Assembly (NCBI GenBank): GCA_964538455.1
Contig: CAZIDZ010000007.1
Coordinates: 1-64,000 of the forward strand
DNA length: 64,000 nucleotides
Direction: 5' to 3'
DNA from: JAZDLX01 sp964538455
GTDB lineage: Bacteria; Electryoneota; Electryoneia; Electryoneales; Electryoneaceae
Shown here: positions 6,684-15,019 of the stretch, piece after piece
Position numbering within the stretch: the stretch's first letter is position 1
How the letters are laid out: each line of letters starts with the position of its first letter
Program-made: the position numbers and the translations under genes
The notes under the pieces: generated by a model
The model's database searches: none
Seen by the model: the letters and a program-made list of their open reading frames with translations, nothing else
What the model was told of the DNA's origin: nothing

Positions 6684-7757
6684 TTAGTGTGGCAGGATTC
6701 GGATCGGATTGGTGAACACCCATCCCCGGCCGCGGCGATAGGTTTCGAGCCGCCAGATGCCGTCGTCGTGCGTGGTGTACCTCAACTCACGGCCGTGGAG
6801 CCGGATCACCGGGGTGCCGTTGCGGACCAGCACCATTTCCGCGTCGAGCGGCGACTGGGCGACGAAAGTGACTTCATGCCCCGGATCGATCCGTGTGATC
6901 GGCAGGATTCGTTCGCCTCCCGAGATCGCGTAGAATCGGAAACCGTTCGCTCGGCCCACCCGGTGGTTCGCTCCGAAATGGCGGCCTTCGCGGAGCGCGG
7001 AATAGACCTGCCGCTTCGCCTCTTCGTACTTCCTGGAAAGCGGCTGTTCGAGCAGCAGATGGGTCAGCAGGCTGCGGAATTGAACCTTGTAATGGAAAAC
7101 CTTGACGTGGAGCAGTCCTCCGAGCAGCGGGTATTTCAGCGAGTGCGCATCCACGCCCACATACCCGACGACAGGCCGATGCCGGTTCAGCAGGTCCCAG
7201 GTCGAGAGCGTCTCGGGCTCCGGCCGTGTCAGGCTCTTCAGCGGGTGAAGGAACCGCTGTAGACGGTTGACACGCGACAATCCCTCGACCCACTGGCTCA
7301 GCTGATTCCAGATTTCGATCCCGTCGATCGGCGCGTCCCATGCCGTCCACGGGTAGGGCGGCATGTCCTTGAAAGCGGTGCGCTTTTCGTGAGGATGCGC
7401 GATCGCCCCGAACCCGCCCATCTCCTGCACTGCCCGGACATATCCGGCGACGTCGGACTGGTCGGGCACGTGGTCGATGTCGAAGGCGAGATAGTGGTTT
7501 GGCAGATTTTCATCTCCAAGTTCGGAACCGATCATCACGTTTACCCGGCCGTACTTGCCCTCTTGCCCGAGGTCGTAGGCCTTCAGATGTTCGTGGTCGG
7601 TGATAATCAGCCAGTCGAGTTTGCGTTCGTGGGCGTAGCGCGCGATTTCATCGGTGGTGCCGGTGCCGTCCGAGTAGATGGTGTGCATGTGCAGCACACC
7701 CACCGACTCGTGAAGCCGGGGACCCGGTCCGTCATCGATTTTGCGCCCGAGGATCAT
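6684..7757 (-). CDS. PHP-domain metallohydrolase
   Basis: The 357-residue protein has an N-terminal PHP domain of the type found in PolC/DnaE-associated and stand-alone phosphoesterases. Metal ligands are visible as H23-x-H25 (HMH) with D30, TDHEH at 53-57, E79, and later AHPHE and VDAHS. The C-terminal 120 residues form a beta-rich region with no recognised domain. PHP proteins hydrolyse phosphoesters such as histidinol phosphate or nucleotide 3'-5' bonds; the substrate here is not predictable. The ATG overlaps the stop of the upstream HD-domain gene by four bases (7754-7757), so the two hydrolases are co-translated and may act in one pathway. Confidence 0.85.
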   Translation of the reverse strand: MILGRKIDDGPGPRLHESVGVLHMHTIYSDGTGTTDEIARYAHERKLDWLIITDHEHLKAYDLGQEGKYGRVNVMIGSELGDENLPNHYLAFDIDHVPDQSDVAGYVRAVQEMGGFGAIAHPHEKRTAFKDMPPYPWTAWDAPIDGIEIWNQLSQWVEGLSRVNRLQRFLHPLKSLTRPEPETLSTWDLLNRHRPVVGYVGVDAHSLKYPLLGGLLHVKVFHYKVQFRSLLTHLLLEQPLSRKYEEAKRQVYSALREGRHFGANHRVGRANGFRFYAISGGERILPITRIDPGHEVTFVAQSPLDAEMVLVRNGTPVIRLHGRELRYTTHDDGIWRLETYRRGRGWVFTNPIRILPH

Positions 7758-8305
7758 AAACCGAGTTCACCGGAAATGGAAGCCATGGCGTCGCGCGAGA
7801 GCGCCAGGAATTCGTCCAGCTCGAGGCCGAGCTCCGAGCAGGTCTTGATCTGCTCTCGATCCGCGCCGGCCGCGAACCGTTTTTCCTTGAACCGGCGCAG
7901 CATGAAATCAACATCCATCGCGGCGATTTTTTTCTCCGGGTGCATCAGTGCGCAGGCTACGATGAATCCGGTCACCGGGTCCCCGCAGTAGATCGCCTTC
8001 TCCATCGGAGTGTTTCGTGCAACGAATCCGGCGTGAGCGTGGATGGCGTTCAACATCTCTTCGCTGACGCCGCCCTCTGTCTCCAGCAGCTCGCGCGTGA
8101 TGTAGGTGTGGCGGGGGAAATCGTCCTTCGTCTCCTCGTAATCCAGGTCGTGCAGAAGTCCCGTCAGACCCCAGACCTCCTCGTCCGCGCCCTGCTGTTT
8201 TGCAAGCGCACGCATTACCGCCTCGACAGCGTACACATGCTTGCGAAGATTCACATTCTCCAGCTTCTCGTGCACCAACTCAAGTGCCCGTTCGCGACTG
8301 ATCAT
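7754..8305 (-). CDS. HD-domain hydrolase
   Basis: The 183-residue protein is a compact HD-domain phosphohydrolase. H23 in the first helix, H52-D53 in LLHDLDYEE, a histidine in NAIHAHAG near 89-91, and D109 in YCGDPVTGF are the expected metal ligands. Length and sequence match a widespread group annotated only as HDIG-domain proteins, probably nucleotide phosphohydrolases in the cytosol. It is upstream of and overlaps the PHP hydrolase gene. The ATG at 8305 lies about 30 bases after the stop of the DUF5683-like gene, in what looks like one minus-strand transcript. Confidence 0.85.
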   Translation of the reverse strand: MISRERALELVHEKLENVNLRKHVYAVEAVMRALAKQQGADEEVWGLTGLLHDLDYEETKDDFPRHTYITRELLETEGGVSEEMLNAIHAHAGFVARNTPMEKAIYCGDPVTGFIVACALMHPEKKIAAMDVDFMLRRFKEKRFAAGADREQIKTCSELGLELDEFLALSRDAMASISGELGL

Positions 8306-8335
8306 CGTCTTCGCGCTCCTCTCGATTGATGAATG

Positions 8336-9025
8336 TCAGGGCCCAAAGCTGATCCGAAGCCCGGTGGTTACCCCGTCGCCCTGCGGCGCCACCCCGAGTG
8401 TCGGGTCGATGTGAAAATCGTAGAGGTGCGCTTCCACATAGGCGTCCACAGCCGAGAGCAGGGTGACCCCCGCGGTCCACCAGATTAGCTTGTTCCGGTC
8501 GCTCTTGTAGAAACCCTCGAGGTAGTAATGCCACGAATAGACATTCTTGGACGCTCCTTCCGCGAAAGTCCGATCTCCCATCTGGCGATTCTCGCGGGAG
8601 AGGCGGTCTTGCTGAAGCATGCCCATGATCATCCCGGCGTCGGCGCCGAAAAACGCGACTGATTTGAAATAGTTGTGGGTGTAGAACTGTCCTAGTCCGG
8701 GCACCAGCAGGCTCATGATGAAGGCCTTTGTCGGGTTTTTCCGGAGCGGAACCCCGTGGTCCATGTTCACCTGCTTCATGTCGATCTTCGGCCCGCTCGC
8801 CCCGAAGCTGCGGTCGTACTCGTCCTGGAAATCCTTCCGTTTCTCAGCGAGGGTATCGTGCGGTGCCGGCGCCGGCGGTGGTTTCTGCGAGGGTTCCACC
8901 GACGGGGTTCTCGCCGTTCTCGAAGTGTCCGGGCGCACCGGTGACTGGCCGAATACCGGGCCGGTCAGCCCCGTCCCCAGCAGCAGCGCCAGGCAGAGAA
9001 CCGCGACAGTTCGCGATCCGCTCAC
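8336..9025 (-). CDS. DUF5683-like exported membrane protein
   Basis: The 229-residue product has a signal peptide (hydrophobic to about residue 26), a proline-rich spacer, and a C-terminal region of the DUF5683 type. That region shows NPTKAFIMSLLVPGLGQFY followed by alternating hydrophobic segments and conserved Tyr and Trp. The family is typical of FCB-group bacteria and is probably attached to the outer or inner membrane; no function is known. I chose GTG 9025, which overlaps the Rid stop as GTGA; an upstream ATG at 9046 would add seven residues and a longer overlap. Confidence 0.75.
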   Translation of the reverse strand: MSGSRTVAVLCLALLLGTGLTGPVFGQSPVRPDTSRTARTPSVEPSQKPPPAPAPHDTLAEKRKDFQDEYDRSFGASGPKIDMKQVNMDHGVPLRKNPTKAFIMSLLVPGLGQFYTHNYFKSVAFFGADAGMIMGMLQQDRLSRENRQMGDRTFAEGASKNVYSWHYYLEGFYKSDRNKLIWWTAGVTLLSAVDAYVEAHLYDFHIDPTLGVAPQGDGVTTGLRISFGP

Positions 9026-9408
9026 TCGTCGATTACTGCAATGCATTCGATCTCGATCAGTACGTTCTTGGGTAGACGCACGATCTCCACGGCGCTCCTC
9101 GCGGGCGGATTCTCCTTGAAGTACTCGGAGTAAATTTCGTTCATCGCTGCAAAGTCGTCCATGCTCTGTAGAAACACTGTTGTTTTCACGACTTGTTCCA
9201 GCGATGACCCCGCCGCTTCGACGACCGCTTTTAGATTCTCCAGCACACGCTTGGTCTGTTCACGAATCTCGACGCCGGTGACATTGCCCGTTTTCGGATC
9301 CATCGCGATCTGTCCGGCGGTGAAGAGGAAGGAGCCCTGTGCGGCGATGGCCTGGCTGTAGGGACCGATGGCCTGGGGGGCGTTTTCAGTGGAGATGACG
9401 CGGCGCAT
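9022..9408 (-). CDS. ridA: Rid family reactive-intermediate deaminase
   Basis: The 128-residue protein is a standard RidA/YjgF enzyme. It hydrolyses reactive enamine and imine intermediates, such as 2-aminoacrylate from PLP enzymes, to ketoacids and ammonia, and works as a cytosolic trimer. R104 in PPARSAVEI is the substrate-carboxylate-binding arginine, and E119/E121 in the LIEIECIAV strand is the expected acidic residue. The ATG at 9408 is preceded by GAGGTGATC; the longer open frame upstream (to 9630) is translation of intergenic repeats and was rejected. The gene is the first of a run through DUF5683, HD and PHP genes. Confidence 0.95.
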   Translation of the reverse strand: MRRVISTENAPQAIGPYSQAIAAQGSFLFTAGQIAMDPKTGNVTGVEIREQTKRVLENLKAVVEAAGSSLEQVVKTTVFLQSMDDFAAMNEIYSEYFKENPPARSAVEIVRLPKNVLIEIECIAVIDE

Positions 9409-9562
9409 GATCACCTCAAGTGGGTTGAACTTGAATGCTTTCAACGTAGCGCGTTGCGTAAACCGGATCAAGCGGAGCCGGTGCGGGCAGGAGGGCGGTA
9501 AGTGGCTGATTTGACCTGAAACTCGTTCGACGTTTGAACACCCGCCAACGCTTTCAAATGTA

Positions 9563-9590
9563 GTCATCCTGAACGAAGTGAAGGATCTTT
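9563..9590. repeat. GTCATCCTGAACG-type intergenic repeat
   Basis: GTCATCCTGAACGAAGTGAA followed by GGATCTTT is an imperfect palindrome of a kind I have seen scattered between genes of many unrelated bacteria. It sits between ridA and the proline dehydrogenase gene, about 20 bases from the inverted repeat at 9613-9696. No ORF is associated with it. Confidence 0.5.
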
Positions 9591-9612
9591 GTGTATTCCG
9601 ATGATCGTTCCA

Positions 9613-9696
9613 GAAAAAGAATGACAGCAACCCTTTTTCACCAGTCTCACGATCTCACTTGGAAGCGGTGAAAAAGGATTACTGTCACTCTTTTTC
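9613..9696. repeat. long inverted repeat, 30-bp arms
   Basis: The arm 9613-9642 (starting GAAAAAGAATGACAG) pairs with 9667-9696 with about three mismatches over 30 bases; the loop is 24 bases. It ends two bases before the proline dehydrogenase stop codon. On the minus strand it could serve as a terminator, but the arms are far longer than usual. It may be a REP-like or MITE-like insertion. Each arm also contains a TGACAG core. Confidence 0.7.
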
Positions 9697-9698
9697 GA

Positions 9699-10601
9699 TC
9701 AGCGGATGTGGAAGATGTCCTTGAAGACATATCCGGCCACACGCGGGTTTTCCTTGAGCCGCCGCGTCGAGTAGGCGTACCAGTCCTTCCCGAACGGGAC
9801 GTAGACCCGCATTCTGTGCCCGTCCGCGATAATTTGCCGCCGCAGTGTTTCCGTAACGCCCAGCAGCATTTGGAATTCGTACCTGTCCGGCGAGAGTTTC
9901 AGCTCTTCGAGGATCCGGTAGGCCTCGTAGACCAGCATTTCGTCATGAGTCGCGATCCCGACGAACAGGCCGGAGGAGAGGGCTTTGCGCAACAGCATTG
10001 AGAAATTCCGGCGGACGATGTCGAAGTTTCGATAGGCGATTTCAGGCGGTTCGATGTAGATCCCTTTGCAGAGGCGGATGTTTGCCTTCGCCGGGATCAG
10101 CCGCTCGTCCAGGTCCCTCACTGTGCGCCGTAGATACGCCTGGATCACGACTCCCACCTTTTCGTACTCCTTTCGCAGATCTTCGTAGAGATCGAGGGTC
10201 AGGGTCGTGTACGGGCTGTCCTCCATGTCGAGGCGCACGAAGCTGTCGTATGTTCTTAGTCTTTCAATGACCCGCTTGAAATTCTCCACGCACAGCGTGT
10301 AGTCGAGCCCCAGTCCCAGCTGCGTCGGCTTCACCGAGATGTTGGCGTTCAGCCCCTGCTTGTTGATCGTGTCGAGGACGCTGAGATACCGTTCCACCGC
10401 CTCCCGGGTCTCGTCCGGACAGGTGACCGATTCGCCGAGCACGTCGATGGTGGCGCTCGCGCCCTGACGATTGAGCGATTTCACCGCGGAAATCGCGTCT
10501 TCGATGGACTCACCGGCGATATAGGGATCGGCAAAATGGCGAACGATGGGTTTCGGGACGAACGGCAGGGTGGCGACGACAAAGCGATCGAGCAGACTCA
10601 T
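9699..10601 (-). CDS. putA: proline dehydrogenase (single-domain)
   Basis: The 300-residue flavoenzyme oxidises L-proline to 1-pyrroline-5-carboxylate and passes electrons to quinone. It is the single-domain form of PutA. Family motifs along the barrel include the RLDMEDSPYT segment, the AYLRRT strand, RLCKGIY, GIATHDE, EFQMLLG and the C-terminal YSTRRLKENP, which carries the conserved substrate-binding arginines. ATG 10601 has a GGAG site seven bases upstream; an earlier ATG at 10742 would add 47 residues without family likeness. No P5C dehydrogenase gene is nearby. The long inverted repeat directly after the stop probably ends this transcript. Confidence 0.92.
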   Translation of the reverse strand: MSLLDRFVVATLPFVPKPIVRHFADPYIAGESIEDAISAVKSLNRQGASATIDVLGESVTCPDETREAVERYLSVLDTINKQGLNANISVKPTQLGLGLDYTLCVENFKRVIERLRTYDSFVRLDMEDSPYTTLTLDLYEDLRKEYEKVGVVIQAYLRRTVRDLDERLIPAKANIRLCKGIYIEPPEIAYRNFDIVRRNFSMLLRKALSSGLFVGIATHDEMLVYEAYRILEELKLSPDRYEFQMLLGVTETLRRQIIADGHRMRVYVPFGKDWYAYSTRRLKENPRVAGYVFKDIFHIR

Positions 10602-10720
10602 CTCAAGCTCCAGGCAAACGTTCCGGGATCTGCGCTCCCGATCGGAATCGGTGCCAATATACCACGCCGCTGATTGGGCTCGCCAGCAATGCCTCGAGCG
10701 TCGCAAAACACATAAAATCA

Positions 10721-10776
10721 GGCCCTTCACAACTTCGGTCATCCCGACGGATCGGGATTCCTGCTTGTGAAGGGCC
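10721..10776. repeat. 12-bp perfect inverted repeat with inner hairpin
   Basis: GGCCCTTCACAA (10721-10732) and TTGTGAAGGGCC (10765-10776) are perfect reverse complements. The inner part, GTCATCCCGACGGATCGGGA and onward to 10763, is itself palindromic. It resembles the units at 22473 and 22558. It lies between the 5' end of the proline dehydrogenase gene and the 3' end of a glycosyltransferase gene, so it may terminate the latter. Confidence 0.65.
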
Positions 10777-10837
10777 GAGGTCGCACGGCTTTCGCCGCAG
10801 CGTTAAATTCTACGCCAGGATTCGCTGCCAGTCAAGT

Positions 10838-12013
10838 TCAGCGGGGCCTGCGATACACCTCGCCTTTCCAGACAACCGGCCACCGCGTCAGCCACGCGAT
10901 CAGCAGCAGGTGGTTCAGCGCGATCTGGTAGAACTCCTGCACGAGGATCTCCCAGGTGTGCACCTTGTCCCCGGTCCGCGTGCTGATTCTGCGAATTACG
11001 ATCCAATCTCCGGCCGCCATCATCAGCATCGCGGCCACAGCGTGCCAGGGAGCCAGCAGCAGCGACCAGGGGACAACGATCCGGATCAGGAAAATCAGTG
11101 TGAAGATCAGCGTGTTCAGCGCGTTGAAAATTCTCATTCCTGTTGCCCAGCGCCGCTTCTGCCGCCACAGCGTTTTTAGCTTCCGAATCGGGGCGGTCTT
11201 GATCCGAGCCTCGGGTTCGAGCACCATCTCCATCGCGCCGCGGCTGTGCTGCACGAAGTGGTTCATCAGCGCGTAGTCCTCGACCACAGTGCTGCCGACG
11301 GCGCGGTAGCCGCCCGTCTCCCGGTAAACGCTCATCCGGATGCCGAGATTGTTGCCGATCAGGAATGCGGGGTGAAAGCGCCCCGTGATTCGGATTACCG
11401 CCTTCGGCAGCTTGTCGAACCAGCAGTACCTGCCGTCGCCGGGCCCGCAGGAGTTTGTCAATCCCGCCATCATCGCGAGATAGTACCAGTGGTCGACACG
11501 CTGCATGTGTTCCACCGGCCGTTCTTTCCCCTCGATTTTCTCGACCGTGACAAGCCCTCCGATCGCGTCCATCCGGTCGGTGAAATGGCGCATCATGCTC
11601 GACACCCAGGTCGCCGGCGCCACGCAGTCACCGTCCGTGATCAGCGCGTATTCGGTGTCTACGAGGTCGAGCCCTTCCGCCATGCCGTGCACCTTACCCT
11701 TCAGGATTTCGTCCTCCTCCTTCAGGTGCAGCACACGGGCCGCGAAACGGGACTGCCGCGCGAACTCGTCCATCAGGACCCCGGTGGAATCCTTCGAGAG
11801 GTGATCGACGAGCAGGATCTTCAGCTTTTTCACTGGATAGTCCTGCGCTTCGAGCGACGCGAGCAGGTTGGCGAGATGACCCTCTTCGTCGCGCGCGCAG
11901 ATCAGCACGGTGGTTGCGGGTTGATCCTCGCGTGTCTTCAGCGTGCGCTGCATGCCGTTTGCGATCAGCAGAGCCGTGCCGAGACCGATCAGCCCGATCA
12001 GAAGCGCGATCAT
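10838..12013 (-). CDS. family 2 glycosyltransferase, membrane-bound (cluster GT-A)
   Basis: The 391-residue enzyme has an N-terminal membrane helix (1-20), a GT2 catalytic domain and two or three C-terminal membrane helices. The catalytic region shows the nucleotide-binding VD at 69-70, but the usual second Asp of VDDxS is His here (VDHLSKD). It also has the metal-binding DGDC, the acidic VEDYAL, and the QKRRW acceptor motif typical of membrane GT2 enzymes that extend lipid or polymer acceptors. The ATG overlaps the deacetylase stop by four bases. It is the last gene of a five-gene minus-strand cluster that likely builds or decorates an envelope glycan or glycolipid; sugar and acceptor cannot be predicted. 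Confidence 0.85.
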   Translation of the reverse strand: MIALLIGLIGLGTALLIANGMQRTLKTREDQPATTVLICARDEEGHLANLLASLEAQDYPVKKLKILLVDHLSKDSTGVLMDEFARQSRFAARVLHLKEEDEILKGKVHGMAEGLDLVDTEYALITDGDCVAPATWVSSMMRHFTDRMDAIGGLVTVEKIEGKERPVEHMQRVDHWYYLAMMAGLTNSCGPGDGRYCWFDKLPKAVIRITGRFHPAFLIGNNLGIRMSVYRETGGYRAVGSTVVEDYALMNHFVQHSRGAMEMVLEPEARIKTAPIRKLKTLWRQKRRWATGMRIFNALNTLIFTLIFLIRIVVPWSLLLAPWHAVAAMLMMAAGDWIVIRRISTRTGDKVHTWEILVQEFYQIALNHLLLIAWLTRWPVVWKGEVYRRPR

Positions 12014-12756
12014 TTTGCCCTCTCGCCGAGGAAATCGGCCATCGATCCCATCCGCAGTCCCGCGTGTTTCCACAGGGGAATCGCAGTGTCGAGAACCCTC
12101 GGCAGCAGGTGTCCGTTCTCCCCTCCGTCGTGGAGGACGATGACATCGCCGGGTTTCGCGTTTTTCAGCAGGCGCTCGGAGATCTGGTCCGCCCTCACGC
12201 CTTTCTTCCAGTCGCCGACGACGAGCCTCCACAGCACGAGGCGCGCGTTCAGCTCCTGCGCCGTGGCGACCGCCGCATAATCGAACCGTCCGAACGGAGG
12301 GCGCAACAGCAGGGGAGTGTCTTTGGCGAAGGGGGAGCCTTCGTTGAGCGGCAGGATCGACGGGTCCATTTCGACGCTGCGGTTGAACCGTGTCAGGAGC
12401 CACCACGCCTTATGGCTCGCCCCGTGGTAGCCGACGGCGTGCCCTTCCCGGCGCATCCGCGCGATCAGCGTGGCCTGTCCGGCGATGCGCTCCGCCTGAA
12501 GAAAAAAGGCGGCCTTCACCCGCTGCCGCTTCAGGCTGTCGAGCACCAGCGGGGTCACCTCCGGTGCGGGGCCGTCATCGAAGCTGAGCAGTAACGGTCC
12601 CGCCTGGCGGTCGTCATGCCCCCAGATTACGTTCGGGAACAGGCGCTCGAGGACCTCAGGCGTTCGTTGCACCGGACCGCGGAGGGGTTTCAAGTCGTGC
12701 AGCAACTGGCGCGGATCGCAGTAACGGGCGAGTTCGCGCCTCACGCGGTCGAGCAT
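12010..12756 (-). CDS. polysaccharide deacetylase (NodB-type, CE4)
   Basis: The 248-residue protein carries a carbohydrate esterase 4 domain that removes N-acetyl (or similar) groups from a glycan. The catalytic set is visible: SFDDGP with D60-D61 (general base and metal), H111-x-x-x-H115 in HGASH (metal), and the RPPFGRF motif. The late IVLHD strand carries the final His. There is no signal peptide, which suggests action on a lipid-linked precursor at the cytosolic face. Start ATG 12756 shares one base with the stop of the preceding glycosyltransferase. The position between two GT2 genes implies it acts on their product. Confidence 0.85.
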   Translation of the reverse strand: MLDRVRRELARYCDPRQLLHDLKPLRGPVQRTPEVLERLFPNVIWGHDDRQAGPLLLSFDDGPAPEVTPLVLDSLKRQRVKAAFFLQAERIAGQATLIARMRREGHAVGYHGASHKAWWLLTRFNRSVEMDPSILPLNEGSPFAKDTPLLLRPPFGRFDYAAVATAQELNARLVLWRLVVGDWKKGVRADQISERLLKNAKPGDVIVLHDGGENGHLLPRVLDTAIPLWKHAGLRMGSMADFLGERAK

Positions 12757-13949
12757 CAGCTCGCCCTCCGCGACGATTTCCCGTTGACCATCGGTTGCAG
12801 GCCCCCGAACCTCTGCCCCTTCCAGGTGAATGAGAAGAACTGTCCGCGGATCCCCGCATAGAGGATCGCGGGGGCGTGAAGCAGCTCCGTCAGCAGGAAT
12901 TTGCCGATGTTCATCCGCTCGCCGAAACGACGTGTGCCGATCTGCATGATGTGGGTTTCCGCCGCCAGTTTGCCCGCGACCATCGCCATCGACAAAATCG
13001 GGCTCAACCTTCCAAGAACCGCGAGCGGAATCGAGAGCACCGCGGCCAGGTAGAACGAGAAGGTGCCTACGATCAGCGCCATCAGGTACGGCGGATAGTA
13101 GAATCCCTTCGACGACCAGCGGGCGCGCTGGTTCACCCACTGGCGGATCGTGTCCACCGGCTGGCTGAACACGTAGCCTTCCGGACGGTCGATGAAGATC
13201 ACCTTTCCGCCGTGCGACATCACATCCTGCAGCAGGAAAACATCGTCCCCCGAGGCGACACGGTCGTTGCTCCCGTAACCGCCAATCCGGTCGTACACAC
13301 TCCTGCGCGCGGCGAGGTTGGAGCCGTGGGCGTTCTGCACGTGTCCCGCTCCAATCGCCCCCGCCGCCATCACCGAGTAGGAGAGATGCTCGAGGCTTTC
13401 GAAGTCCGACCACCACGGCTTCGGTTCATTTTTCCCGCGGATGAACCGGCTGACGCCGGTGGCGCCGTCCACCTCCGGGTCGCTGAACGGTCCGGCCAGA
13501 GCTCGCAGCCAGCGCGGACCCATCCAGCAATCCGCATCCGTGGTCACGATCACTTCGTTGTTGGCCAGCTCGATGCCCCTCGCCAGCGCGTATTTCTTCG
13601 GAGCGCGGCCCTGGTTCGATTCGCCGTCCCGGATGCGGAGCACACGATACTTCACCCCCCGGTCCTGCCGCGATCGCACCAGGTCGGCCGTACTATCCCG
13701 GCTGCGGTCATCGACGACGATGACTTCGAATTTGTCCTTGGGGTAATCCTGCGCTTCGAGCGCGTCGAGCAGCCGTCCGATCCGCACCTCCTCGTCACGG
13801 GCGGCAACGACGACGGAAACCGTCGGGAGTTTTTCGTCGTCCTCGACCATGGCGGAGCGGGGGAGGATGCGCAGCCCCACGCGGACGATGATCATGAAGG
13901 CGAGATAGACCAGCGCTGAGATCCAGGCAAAGAGGTAGTAGAGGGTCAC
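12756..13949 (-). CDS. family 2 glycosyltransferase, membrane-bound (cluster GT-B)
   Basis: The 397-residue protein has an N-terminal membrane helix, a GT2 domain and C-terminal membrane helices. It is canonical: VVVDDRSRD, the metal-binding TTDADC, the ASGDD segment carrying the catalytic acid, and QRARW. It is clearly a paralogue of the third GT2 in this cluster and more distant from the first. A GTG start at 13949 overlaps the flippase-like gene as GTGA; a longer frame to 14216 is not supported. It should transfer a sugar from a nucleotide donor to a membrane acceptor. Confidence 0.86.
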   Translation of the reverse strand: MTLYYLFAWISALVYLAFMIIVRVGLRILPRSAMVEDDEKLPTVSVVVAARDEEVRIGRLLDALEAQDYPKDKFEVIVVDDRSRDSTADLVRSRQDRGVKYRVLRIRDGESNQGRAPKKYALARGIELANNEVIVTTDADCWMGPRWLRALAGPFSDPEVDGATGVSRFIRGKNEPKPWWSDFESLEHLSYSVMAAGAIGAGHVQNAHGSNLAARRSVYDRIGGYGSNDRVASGDDVFLLQDVMSHGGKVIFIDRPEGYVFSQPVDTIRQWVNQRARWSSKGFYYPPYLMALIVGTFSFYLAAVLSIPLAVLGRLSPILSMAMVAGKLAAETHIMQIGTRRFGERMNIGKFLLTELLHAPAILYAGIRGQFFSFTWKGQRFGGLQPMVNGKSSRRAS

Positions 13950-15004
13950 GCCGAATCCTCCCGTGCCAACCCGAGACGGCGGAGCAGCGCCTGCGGACGC
14001 ATTCGGAATAGCACCCACAGTCCAAAAATCCCCGGGAGCAGAACGTTCATCCCGAAAAGCATCAGGGAGGCGGAAAAACCGGTGGTGTTCGCGATCCCGT
14101 ACCGCTCGTAGAACGAAACCGCCGCCCACTCGCCGACCCCGAGATTTCCCAGCGAGACGGGCAGAGCCGTTTTGACAAACAGCGCCGCGGCGTAGGTGTG
14201 TGCGGCCATCCACCATGCAACCGGCTGGAACGCCAGGCTGAGCAGCCAGAACTGCGTCAGGATCACGATGAACTGCACCGCCGTCACCATCGTCAGCCGC
14301 AGGCAGTGGATCGGCCGGATCCCGTCGTAGGCGCGCAGCAGCTCAAGCGTTCGCCCTTTTGCGCCAATCGCCAACTGTATCGCCAGGAGCAGCGATTTCA
14401 GCGGCGTTGGGCTTAATGCAAACACGAAGTAGATCAGCGGCAGCAGCGAAACGATAATCCCCACCTCGGTTCGCAGTCCGGCGGGGAGGGCTGTGCTGAA
14501 TCCTGGCATCCAGAAAAGCAGCGCCGGCCCGAGCAGCGCGAGTGCCCCGGCAAAATAGGTTTTGTCGAGCACGTGAAGACCCGCGAGCCGCAGCCGGGAA
14601 GGCGCTTCGAGCAGAAATACCCGTCCCACCTCACCGACGCGTCCCGGGGTGATCAGCCCCATCGATAATCCCCCGAGGAAACTCGCGAATGTCCTGCCGA
14701 ACGGCATCTCCGGGAGCTCGGAGCGCACCAGGATCCACCAGCGGATTCCCTGCAGTCCCAGATTCACCGGAACGAGCAGCACGGCCAGCAGGATCATAGC
14801 GCCGTCGGCCCGTTCCAGCGCCGTCGCCAGCGCATCCCGCTGAATGGTTTTCACTAGCAGGTAGAGCAGAGCGAAGGACACAGCGGCTTTTGCGAGCCGG
14901 ATCAGCCAGGTCGCTAACGTCCGCCGCCTCGCCTTTTCGGGTGGCGGGGTCGGACGAAGTTCGGGAGCGGCTTCCGCGCCTGGATGTCTGGATGCCGGTG
15001 TCAT
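13946..15004 (-). CDS. LPG_synthase_TM (flippase-like) integral membrane protein
   Basis: The 352-residue protein has about eight membrane helices and the signature of the UPF0104/LPG_synthase_TM family, seen as LITPGRVGEVGRVFLL near the middle of helix 3-4 and SLGNLGVGEWA later. Members are the membrane half of lysyl-phosphatidylglycerol synthase. Stand-alone forms are common beside glycosyltransferases, where a lipid transport role is suspected but unproven. There is no LysPG synthase catalytic domain here. The gene lies between GT-C (15 bases upstream) and GT-B (four-base overlap), which links it to the same glycolipid. Confidence 0.85.
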   Translation of the reverse strand: MTPASRHPGAEAAPELRPTPPPEKARRRTLATWLIRLAKAAVSFALLYLLVKTIQRDALATALERADGAMILLAVLLVPVNLGLQGIRWWILVRSELPEMPFGRTFASFLGGLSMGLITPGRVGEVGRVFLLEAPSRLRLAGLHVLDKTYFAGALALLGPALLFWMPGFSTALPAGLRTEVGIIVSLLPLIYFVFALSPTPLKSLLLAIQLAIGAKGRTLELLRAYDGIRPIHCLRLTMVTAVQFIVILTQFWLLSLAFQPVAWWMAAHTYAAALFVKTALPVSLGNLGVGEWAAVSFYERYGIANTTGFSASLMLFGMNVLLPGIFGLWVLFRMRPQALLRRLGLAREDSA

Positions 15005-15019
15005 CGGATCAGGTTCACC

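Noticed and set aside
9409..9630. N-terminal extension of the Rid protein
   Set aside because: The extra 74 codons translate the intergenic repeats; the ATG at 9408 has a strong GAGG site and gives the normal family length.
12014..12406. Extended N terminus of GT-A, and similar extensions for the deacetylase (to 13416) and GT-B (to 14216)
   Set aside because: The added residues overlap upstream genes and have no domain; the short starts coincide with 1-4 base stop-start overlaps.
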